The position numbers were made by a program, and so were the translations under genes. From an uncultured Lautropia sp. (GTDB lineage Bacteria > Pseudomonadota > Gammaproteobacteria > Burkholderiales > Burkholderiaceae_E), in contig CALIXC010000237.1 of the NCBI GenBank assembly GCA_938046755.1, positions 1 through 6,558 of the forward strand: a stretch of DNA of 6,558 nt, read 5' to 3'. The notes beneath the pieces are model-generated. The model was not told where the DNA came from. It worked only from the letters and a program-made list of their open reading frames with translations, and made no database searches. Of this stretch, positions 1 through 4,462 are shown one piece after another (within the stretch, counting starts at the first letter, position 1; each line of letters opens with the position of its first letter).

Positions 1-1297
1 CCTCCTTGTGCGCCTTCTTGGCAATCTGCGCGGCCTTGTCATAGCCGATGTGCGGGTTCAGCGCCGTCACCAGCATCAGCGACTGCTCCATCAGCTGGTT
101 GATGCGCGCACGGTTGGGCTCGATGCCGGCGGCGCAGTTGTCGTTGAAGCTACGGGCACCATCAGCCAGCAGCCTGACCGATTGCAGCAGGTTGTGCACG
201 ATCATCGGCCGATAGACGTTCAGCTCGAAGTTGCCGCTGGCGCCACCGATATTGACCGCCACATCGTTGCCGAAGACCTGCGCACAGACCATGGTCAACG
301 CTTCGCACTGCGTGGGATTGACCTTGCCCGGCATAATCGAACTGCCCGGCTCGTTCTCGGGGATGGTGATCTCGCCCAGACCCGAACGCGGGCCGCTGGC
401 CAGCCAGCGCACGTCGTTGGCCAGCTTGAAGAGCGAAGCGGCGATGGTCTTGAGCACGCCGTGGGTGGCCACCTGGGCATCAGCGGCAGCCAGCGCCTCG
501 AACTTGCTGGGCGCAGTCTTGAAAGGCACCCCGGTCAGGCGGGCGATCTCGGCCGCCACCTTCACGGCAAACTCGGGATGGGCATTAAGACCCGTGCCCA
601 CGGCAGTACCGCCCTGGGCCAGCTCCTGCAGGTGCGGCAGCGCGTCTTCCAGGTGCTTCAGGCCATGCTCCAGCTGGGCCACGTAGCCCGAGAACTCCTG
701 TCCCAGCGTAAGCGGCGTGGCGTCCTGCAGGTGGGTACGGCCGATCTTGACGATGTCCTTGAAGGCCTCGGACTTGGCCTTGAGGGTGTCGCGCAGCTGC
801 TTCAGCGACGGGATGAGGTTTTTGTGGATAGCCACGGCCACAGCCACGTTCATAGCCGTGGGGAACACGTCGTTGGAAGACTGACCCCGGTTCACGTCGT
901 CATTGGGGTGGATCTTGCGCGATTCACCGCGCTCGCCGCCCATCAGCTCGCTGCCGCGGTTGGCCAGAACCTCGTTGAGGTTCATGTTGGTCTGGGTGCC
1001 CGAACCGGTCTGCCAGACGGCCAGCGGGAATTCACCATCATGCTTGCCGGCCAGCACCTCGTCGGCAGCCGTCTCGATGGCCTTGGCCTTGTCGGCTGCC
1101 AGTTGCCCCAGTCCAGCGTTGACCGTGGCGGCCGCACGCTTGACGGTGGCCAGCGCCCGGATCAGCTCAGGCGACTGCTTCTCGGTGGAAATCCTGAAGT
1201 TCTGCAGCGAACGCTGTGTCTGCGCGCCCCACAGGCGATCGGCAGGAACGGCGATCTCGCCAAAGGTGTCGCGCTCCATGCGCACGGATCCGGTCAT
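1..1297 (-). CDS. fumC: Class II fumarate hydratase (fumarase C), C-terminus cut by window edge
   Basis: This gene encodes the oxygen-stable, iron-independent fumarase that interconverts fumarate and L-malate in the cytosolic TCA cycle as a homotetramer. The visible 432 residues begin MTGSVRMERDTFGEIAVP. They contain the N-terminal WGAQTQRS segment, the SSNDVFPTAMN stretch, a GRTHLQDATPLT motif whose His189 matches the E. coli FumC site histidine (His188), and the superfamily signature GSSIMPGKVNP near residues 318-328 with the catalytic-loop serines at 319-320. The family is about 460 residues long, so roughly 30 C-terminal residues lie beyond base 1. The ATG at 1297 is preferred because GAGGAG (1304-1309) lies 6 nt upstream; the in-frame ATG at 1279 has no comparable site. 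Aspartase and argininosuccinate lyase share the signature, but the close match throughout favours fumarase. Confidence 0.97.
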   Translation of the reverse strand, partial: MTGSVRMERDTFGEIAVPADRLWGAQTQRSLQNFRISTEKQSPELIRALATVKRAAATVNAGLGQLAADKAKAIETAADEVLAGKHDGEFPLAVWQTGSGTQTNMNLNEVLANRGSELMGGERGESRKIHPNDDVNRGQSSNDVFPTAMNVAVAVAIHKNLIPSLKQLRDTLKAKSEAFKDIVKIGRTHLQDATPLTLGQEFSGYVAQLEHGLKHLEDALPHLQELAQGGTAVGTGLNAHPEFAVKVAAEIARLTGVPFKTAPSKFEALAAADAQVATHGVLKTIAASLFKLANDVRWLASGPRSGLGEITIPENEPGSSIMPGKVNPTQCEALTMVCAQVFGNDVAVNIGGASGNFELNVYRPMIVHNLLQSVRLLADGARSFNDNCAAGIEPNRARINQLMEQSLMLVTALNPHIGYDKAAQIAKKAHKE

Positions 1298-1303
1298 GGG
1301 AAT

Positions 1304-1309
1304 CTCCTC
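1304..1309 (-). promoter_or_regulatory. Ribosome binding site of fumC
   Basis: GAGGAG on the minus strand lies 6 nt before the ATG at 1297. It decides the start in favour of 1297 over the in-frame ATG at 1279. Confidence 0.8.
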
Positions 1310-1324
1310 GGTTCATTGGAAGTA

Positions 1325-1348
1325 ACCGTAACTATAGCGTGTTACGGT
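1325..1348 (-). promoter_or_regulatory. Probable fumC promoter -10 region embedded in an 8+8 bp inverted repeat
   Basis: On the plus strand ACCGTAAC (1325-1332) and GTTACGGT (1341-1348) form perfect 8-bp arms around an 8-nt spacer. On the minus strand TATAGT (1331-1336) reads as a -10 hexamer that spans one arm and the spacer. This would start transcription near 1324, about 27 nt upstream of the fumC ATG. I see no strong -35 hexamer at the expected distance (GGCAAC is the nearest candidate). A dyad over the -10 box suggests an operator, but the binding protein cannot be named. A hairpin terminator is unlikely because no T-run follows on either strand. Confidence 0.5.
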
Positions 1349-1420
1349 CATCCGTTGCCGAGATAGTTCCCGGAGTCCGTCGGGAAGCCAACATGCCCTG
1401 CAAGCGGGGCTGGCAGAAGG

Positions 1421-1618
1421 TCAGCGCGGCAGGCCGATGATGTCCTCGATGGCAAAGGCTGGGCGTGAATCCATCCAGTTCTTCACGACGAACGACAGGG
1501 GTCTGTCCCCCCATCCCATGGCCAGGCCAAAGGCGCAAATCTGCTCGAACGTGAACTGGGAGCCGACGATGGCGGCGGGTTCGTCGGGCAGGACGGGCGT
1601 TTGCGTGATCTCTGGCAT
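1421..1618 (-). CDS. Hypothetical small protein, 65 residues
   Basis: I do not recognise this family. The reading frame gives a 65-residue acidic to neutral protein starting MPEITQTPVLPDEPAAIVG and ending IEDIIGLPR, with a central segment rich in Phe, Trp and Gly (FGLAMGWGDRP, FVVKNWMDSRP). It has no signal peptide, no clear membrane segment and no cysteine pair. Third codon positions are mostly G or C and the composition is balanced, unlike the Arg/Pro/Ser-rich translations of the overlapping frames, which is why I treat it as real. There is no good Shine-Dalgarno sequence before the ATG at 1618, so the start is uncertain. It lies 123 nt upstream of fumC in the same direction, but the fumC promoter candidate lies between them, so co-transcription is not required. 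Confidence 0.55.
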   Translation of the reverse strand: MPEITQTPVLPDEPAAIVGSQFTFEQICAFGLAMGWGDRPLSFVVKNWMDSRPAFAIEDIIGLPR

Positions 1619-1720
1619 GATCGGATCGGGCAGGCTCGGACCTGGCGGCAGTTGGGAACGGGGGCAAGCCTACGGGCCCTTCGACCCCGTCCCAAGCACG
1701 CATGCCGCTGCCGGTCCACC

Positions 1721-1735
1721 CCGCCAGACTGGCGG
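1721..1735. repeat. Short perfect inverted repeat
   Basis: CCGCCAG and CTGGCGG form 7-bp arms around a single A. As RNA this could fold as a 5-bp stem CCGCC/GGCGG with a 5-nt loop. No T-run follows on either strand, so it is not an intrinsic terminator. Function unknown. Confidence 0.4.
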
Positions 1736-1984
1736 CAAAGCCGAGACACAGAGACGACATCGACGGATGGCCCGGCGTGGCATCCATGCCTCATGCCACC
1801 CTCAGGCAGGCCCGAACACGCCTTTCCGACGCCGGATGCGGGGGCAGATGATCACCACCCAAACCTGAATGCCCTCTCCCAGGCCTGCGTCATGCCGAAC
1901 GCCGCCCGATGGCCATGACACCGGGAACCGGATGCAGGCCCCGGGAATGTCGCGGATGGAATATCAGGCGCGGCCGCCCGGATA

Positions 1985-2004
1985 CGGACCATGGCATGGT
2001 ACCG
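1985..2004. repeat. Near-perfect palindrome
   Basis: ACCATG-G-CATGGT (1988-2000) is a perfect 6+6 palindrome around one G. It extends outward by CGG/CCG with one unpaired base (A2001). It lies in the gene-free stretch and could be a protein binding site. I see no gene or promoter placed to make use of it. Confidence 0.3.
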
Positions 2005-2135
2005 GCCGATGCTGCCTTGCCGCACAGTTCGCCACCCATCGGCGATCATCAGCCGCACATCTTCGCCGGACTGCACCCATACGGGCTGCAGCGCAGAATG
2101 TGCCCATGGATTTCTTTCTCTCCTGAGCTTGGATT

Positions 2136-2171
2136 AGCGGGTCAGCCTACCCTGGATGACCCGCTTTTTTT
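2136..2171 (+). terminator. Intrinsic terminator pointing along the plus strand
   Basis: AGCGGGTCA (2136-2144) and TGACCCGCT (2157-2165) form a perfect 9-bp GC-rich stem with a 12-nt loop. A run of seven T ends it on the plus strand (2165-2171). On the minus strand the stem is followed by TAATCC, a poor U-tract. The hairpin begins immediately downstream of the minus-strand lipoprotein stop (2174-2176), so it may also protect or weakly terminate that mRNA. The good T-run, however, belongs to a plus-strand transcript, for which no gene is visible upstream. Confidence 0.75.
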
Positions 2172-2173
2172 GC

Positions 2174-2845
2174 TCATTCGGCCGGCAGATTGACGGTCAC
2201 GGTCTTACCGTTGACGCCGGGGAAATCGTCAAACAGCGCATCGATCATGGCGGGCATCTGCGGTGCGACGGCAGCGGATTCGCTGCGAGTGACTAGCGTG
2301 GATTCATAGACACGCTCGCCGGGAATCGGCCCGCCCGGCGCCGGCCCACCCGAAGCCGCCCTTACCCGGTCGATCTGGACCTGGAGGCGGTGGCGGTACT
2401 GAATGTTCTCGGACGTGCCGCCGATGGGAACGCCCAGACCCACGCCCCACCCCGTGCGATAACCACCCCCCAGTCCTAGGGAAACGCTACTAGACGAGGT
2501 TCTCCCGGTAACGTTGCCACCGTCGGCCCGATATTCGAAACGCACGACCAGTTCGGCCGCATGCAGGTCGGACACCGGAACCAGCCCCTGCCTGCGCAGG
2601 GCCTCGCGGACCCGCAGGGAATAATCGGCATATTCCAGGCTCTCGGCCTGCCCTGGAAGCGGCTGCACGATGAAGCGCCGCCCCGCCCAGGCATCCGCGC
2701 CGGAATCCTGACGATTGAAGGTTGTGATCTGGGCCGGCGTGGTGCTGGCACACCCGACCACCAGAGCCGTCAGGCCCAGCATGGCTGCCGCCAGCATGCG
2801 GCGCGGCCGGTGCCATGACGGTCGCTTCATGTCGAATGTCATCAT
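2174..2845 (-). CDS. Putative DUF4136-type lipoprotein
   Basis: This is a predicted envelope lipoprotein. A basic N-region (MKRPSWHRPRR) is followed by a hydrophobic segment and the lipobox-like LVVGC, which places the lipidated cysteine at residue 32 of 223. The mature part resembles DUF4136. A Tyr-led helix region (YADYSLRVREALRRQGL, near 72-88) leads into a strand with AAELVVRFEY (96-105), then a Ser/Gly-rich loop with SSSS (117-120) and repeated Gly to about 143, and a C-terminal IDALFDDFPG. The molecular role is unknown. The frame stays open to an ATG at 2920 that overlaps the upstream stop, but that would put about 55 residues before the lipobox. The ATG at 2845 has GAGGA (2856-2860) 10 nt upstream and is preferred; 2842 and 2830 are alternatives. 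It lies 74 nt downstream of the H-NS-like gene on the same strand and is probably cotranscribed. Confidence 0.82.
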   Translation of the reverse strand: MMTFDMKRPSWHRPRRMLAAAMLGLTALVVGCASTTPAQITTFNRQDSGADAWAGRRFIVQPLPGQAESLEYADYSLRVREALRRQGLVPVSDLHAAELVVRFEYRADGGNVTGRTSSSSVSLGLGGGYRTGWGVGLGVPIGGTSENIQYRHRLQVQIDRVRAASGGPAPGGPIPGERVYESTLVTRSESAAVAPQMPAMIDALFDDFPGVNGKTVTVNLPAE

Positions 2846-2919
2846 GGGCAGATGATCCTCGTCGATATGTCGTTCCTGCCCGCATGCCTGGCCCGGATCG
2901 CCCAGCCGGGCAGAGTCCA

Positions 2920-3318
2920 TCAGGACTCTTCGTGGACGCGGAATTCCTCGATGTCATGGCCGGCCTCAACATGAGCGCGCAGCCAGTTGGGCTGCTTGCC
3001 CCGACCGGTCCAGGTGTTGCCTTCGTCGTCACGGTAGCGGATGGGAACCGGCTTGCGGGATACGGAACCCACCGGACGACCACGACGGGGACAAGCACTG
3101 CCTTCCTCGGATGCGCCACCCAGGCGCCCACCGGCGGGCCGACGGCCGCGACGGATGACTGCACCATTGGCCGAGAACAGGTCGTCGGGCGTCAGTTCAT
3201 AATCGACGATGGCCTGTCGGATCTGGGCGATGATGCCCTTTCTTTCCCGATTCTTGATGGCATCTGCCTGCTTCTGGAGCTTGGCGATTTTCCGGTTGAG
3301 GTCGATCAGTGAGGCCAT
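2920..3318 (-). CDS. H-NS-family nucleoid-associated protein with AT-hook-like linker
   Basis: This 132-residue protein has the H-NS layout. An N-terminal helical, coiled-coil-like oligomerisation region (about 1-45, with NRKIAKLQKQADAIKNRER) is followed by a flexible linker and a C-terminal DNA-binding domain (about 93-127). The diagnostic loop is TWTGRGKQP at 102-110, followed by PNWLRAHVEAGHDIEEF. Such proteins bind AT-rich DNA and silence transcription, often of acquired genes. The linker holds two basic motifs, RRGRRP (56-61) and RRGRP (78-82); the second matches an AT-hook core, so minor-groove contact outside the usual domain is plausible. The frame stays open upstream to a TTG at 3354, but ATG 3318 begins the typical MASLIDLNRKI start. 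Its Shine-Dalgarno sequence is weak: AGGA (3331-3334) lies 12 nt away. The upstream DNA is AT-rich, which would suit autoregulation. The specific paralogue cannot be named. Confidence 0.93.
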   Translation of the reverse strand: MASLIDLNRKIAKLQKQADAIKNRERKGIIAQIRQAIVDYELTPDDLFSANGAVIRRGRRPAGGRLGGASEEGSACPRRGRPVGSVSRKPVPIRYRDDEGNTWTGRGKQPNWLRAHVEAGHDIEEFRVHEES

Positions 3319-3373
3319 TGTGGTAAAAATTCCTGAAAAAGTATGAACGCCCAATGTGACGTTGCAGTAAAGA

Positions 3374-3402
3374 AGAATACGCGATTTTTGCCCGCTTGCG
3401 AA
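3374..3402 (-). promoter_or_regulatory. Probable sigma-70 promoter of the H-NS-like gene
   Basis: On the minus strand TTCGCA (3402-3397) and TATTCT (3379-3374) are separated by exactly 17 bp, and each matches its consensus hexamer at 4 of 6 positions. Transcription would start near 3367, leaving a leader of about 50 nt. The promoter sits in a stretch with many A- and T-tracts: 93 of the 160 bases from 3321 to 3480 are A or T, against a clearly GC-rich background. That makes it a natural target for H-NS binding. Confidence 0.5.
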
Positions 3403-3565
3403 CCAAGAAAAGAAAAAATCGATGAAATCCCTTGGCCGAGAATGACCATCGTATCTTTCTGGAAATGGCTTCGGGAGATATCAGCGCAGCATCCGGCAAT
3501 GCGTGGACAAAATATCGGCGCGAAGAATGCCAGAGACACACGCTGACCCGCCATGATTTCCCAAC

Positions 3566-3592
3566 AAGGACCCCGGCCACGCAGGGGTCCTT
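3566..3592 (-). terminator. Strong 9-bp hairpin, possible second terminator
   Basis: AAGGACCCC (3566-3574) and GGGGTCCTT (3584-3592) form a perfect 9-bp stem with a 9-nt loop. On the minus strand the stem is followed by GTTGGG after its own final TT, which is a poor U-tract. On the plus strand it is followed by CTGAGT. It could be a backup terminator between the tRNA gene and the H-NS-like gene, or a structured element. Direction and function are uncertain. Confidence 0.4.
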
Positions 3593-3738
3593 CTGAGTCA
3601 GTCCCTTGAGCCGTTCCGAGGACTCCAGGGATACCAGAACCCGCACAGAAAGGTAGGTCATGCCAACGACGGTGGATGATGGCAAGAGATGTGAGATGGC
3701 AAGCAGACGCGGCAAATGCCGGCTCTGCCGCAGGCAGC

Positions 3739-3764
3739 AAAAAGAGAAACCCGCCAGGAGGCGG
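3739..3764 (-). terminator. Intrinsic terminator downstream of the tRNA-Ile gene
   Basis: On the minus strand CCGCC (3764-3760), loop TCCT and GGCGG (3755-3751) form a tight stem, extendable by one U-G pair. It is followed by GTTTCTCTTTTTGC, a U-rich tail. It lies about 70 nt past the tRNA 3' end and is well placed to end that transcript as a single-gene unit. Confidence 0.7.
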
Positions 3765-3834
3765 ATGCCACTGGGGACGGGACGCCACGGAAGCAGGCGC
3801 CCCCGAGAGATGGGGCGGCCCGACAAGAAGGGAG

Positions 3835-4200
3835 TGGTAGGCCGTGTTGGGCTCGAACCAACGACCAAAGGATTATGCGTACCACTTCGGCTTTCGCCGC
3901 CCGTTTCCGGTTCGTGGTCTGGACTCTGTCTTGCCTTTCGGCCTTCCCGTCGAGTCTCTACACGTTCTCCGGCAATCCGGAGCTTCGCTCGGCATTGGCA
4001 CGGCACCGAAGACGGCACCAGAGCGTTTACCGAATTTGAGAAGTTCTACCTCGGGGCAGCATGCACTACCCCGGGCAACCCATGTGGCGTTTCCCATGAA
4101 CGGAACCGGAGAACACACGGCATGCCATGTGCAACCCGGGCGCCGGACGAAGGGAAATGCCCGCCAAGTCCTCTGCTCTGACCAACTGAGCTAACGGCCC
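3835..4200 (-). tRNA. tRNA-Ile(CAU) gene interrupted by a group I intron
   Basis: This is the minor isoleucine tRNA, whose C34 must be converted to lysidine by TilS to read AUA. The exons are 4200-4167 (34 nt, ends GAGGACT) and 3877-3835 (43 nt, starts CATAATCC). Joined, they give a 77-nt cloverleaf. The acceptor stem is GGGCCGU/ACGGCCU, the D-stem GCUC/GAGC, the anticodon stem GAGGA/UCCUU around loop CUCAUAA, and the T-stem GUUGG/CCAAC around UUCGAGC; then come discriminator A73 and an encoded CCA. Isoleucine rather than methionine identity is inferred from C4-G69 and C5-G68, known TilS determinants, and from overall similarity to proteobacterial tRNA-Ile2. Initiator tRNA is excluded because G1-U72 is paired and the GGG/CCC anticodon stem is absent. 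The G1-U72 wobble in place of G-C is slightly unusual. Neither exon alone could be functional. Confidence 0.93.
3878..4166 (-). ncRNA. Self-splicing group I intron (289 nt) in the tRNA anticodon loop
   Basis: The interruption folds as a group I ribozyme on the minus strand. P2 is CGGGGUAG/CUGCCCCG (4073-4066, 4059-4052). P3 is CUUCUC/GGGAAG (4043-4038, 3948-3943). P4 is UCGGU/GCCGA (4033-4029, 3993-3989). P6a is CUCCGG/CCGGAG (3982-3977, 3972-3967). P7 is GACUC/GAGUC (3956-3952, 3926-3922). P8 is GCC-GAAA-GGC (3942-3933). P9 is ACCAC/GUGGU (3918-3914, 3885-3881), enclosing two GAAA-capped hairpins. The last base is G3878, the expected terminal guanosine. The core around P7 (GUGUAGAGACU) and J3/4-P4 (CAAAUUCGG) resembles the Azoarcus tRNA-Ile intron from memory, suggesting subgroup IC3. 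The 5' exon end GACU pairs with GGUU (4080-4077), with the usual U-G at the splice site. The adjacent AUG (4083-4081) pairs with the 3' exon CAU as P10. No endonuclease gene is present. Subgroup and activity are inferred. Confidence 0.92.
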
Positions 4201-4209
4201 ACGCAGTTG

Positions 4210-4237
4210 ATTATGACATAGGTCCGGACCGTGTTGT
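4210..4237 (-). promoter_or_regulatory. Possible promoter of the split tRNA gene
   Basis: On the minus strand CATAAT (4215-4210) is a good -10 hexamer, about 10 nt before the first tRNA base. ACAACA (4237-4232) is a weak -35 at 16-bp spacing, matching the last three consensus bases. Transcription would start at or just before the tRNA 5' end. The perfect 10-bp palindrome GGTCCGGACC (4221-4230) lies in the spacer. The weak -35 keeps confidence low. Confidence 0.4.
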
Positions 4238-4262
4238 TATTCTGCCAACCAACTCCATCCCT

Positions 4263-4270
4263 GATATGCT
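4263..4270 (+). promoter_or_regulatory. Possible extended -10 element for tex
   Basis: TGATATGCT-like sequence on the plus strand gives a TG motif one base before a TATGCT hexamer (4265-4270). No good -35 is seen. If used, the tex leader would be about 190 nt long. This is a weak call, made because it is the best plus-strand candidate between the tRNA and tex. Confidence 0.25.
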
Positions 4271-4281
4271 GCCGTCCCTTC

Positions 4282-4311
4282 AGGAAAAAGGCTGCAACGG
4301 GGCTTCTTCCT
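4282..4311. repeat. Imperfect inverted repeat in the tRNA-tex intergenic region
   Basis: AGGAAAAAG (4282-4290) and CTTCTTCCT (4303-4311) pair at 8 of 9 positions around a 12-nt spacer. It lies in the presumed 5' leader of tex. It lacks a following T-run on the plus strand, so it is not a clear terminator. It could be an operator or a leader hairpin; the role is unknown. Confidence 0.35.
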
Positions 4312-4462
4312 GACCGTCATTGACACCCGTCCCGGAAGCAAGACCGCCGGCCATCGATGACATGCGGCGCCGGGCCCTCGTGTGCATTGGCCTCCCTGAT
4401 GCGACCCTCCCTGTCCGTCGCCGCTCACTGCCTCAACCTTCCCGTTCCATCCGCCCAAGCCC

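Larger units (their letters stand above)
1619..2135. other. Non-coding or unrecognised stretch of about 520 bp
   Basis: No convincing gene is visible on either strand. The open frames here translate to Pro/Arg/His-rich, low-complexity sequences without recognisable motifs and without good ribosome binding sites. The candidates are a plus-strand frame at 1909-2193, which would run through the terminator hairpin, and a GTG-started minus-strand frame at 1852-2076. I see no tRNA or rRNA in it. It holds two small inverted repeats (1721-1735 and 1985-2004) and ends at a plus-strand terminator. It may include untranslated leader of the 65-residue gene or an unrecognised small RNA. Confidence 0.5.
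3319..3834. other. Gene-free regulatory stretch between the H-NS-like gene and the split tRNA
   Basis: About 515 bp without a convincing coding sequence. The part next to the H-NS-like gene is AT-rich with A-tracts and carries its promoter. The middle holds a 9-bp hairpin (3566-3592). The part next to the tRNA holds an intrinsic terminator (3739-3764). The plus-strand frame 3343-3546 (67 codons) starts inside the H-NS leader, has no ribosome binding site and shows no motif, so I do not call it. The minus-strand frame 3306-3788 runs through both hairpins and has no motif. Confidence 0.55.

Noticed and set aside
8..1366. A 452-codon plus-strand frame opposite fumC
   Set aside because: It is the antisense shadow of a GC-rich gene. 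The minus strand gives an unmistakable fumarase.
1852..2076. A GTG-started 74-codon minus-strand frame in the gene-free stretch
   Set aside because: It has no clear ribosome binding site, no recognisable motif and a biased composition. Coding is not excluded but not supported.
1846..2857. Shared 12-mer GGGCAGATGATC in the gene-free stretch and just before the lipoprotein start
   Set aside because: One 12-base match is expected by chance in a window of this size.
3343..3546. A 67-codon plus-strand frame in the AT-rich region upstream of the H-NS-like gene
   Set aside because: It has no ribosome binding site or motif, and it starts inside the presumed H-NS leader and runs antisense through its promoter.
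3593..3601. CTGAGTCAG palindrome next to the 3566-3592 hairpin
   Set aside because: It is too short to mean anything alone, and no promoter or gene is placed to use it.
3878..4166. An intron-encoded homing endonuclease
   Set aside because: No minus-strand frame in the 289-nt intron carries a LAGLIDADG, HNH or GIY-YIG motif, and the whole length is used by predicted helices.
3844..4194. Long open frames on the plus strand across the tRNA and intron (also 3660-4181 and 3716-4039)
   Set aside because: They are antisense to the tRNA exons and the ribozyme core, show no protein motif, and arise because GC-rich structured RNA has few stops on either strand.
3835..4200. A tRNA gene disrupted by an insertion sequence or integrative element
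   Set aside because: There is no transposase, no terminal inverted repeat and no target duplication. The insert ends in G and folds as group I, and the exons join seamlessly.
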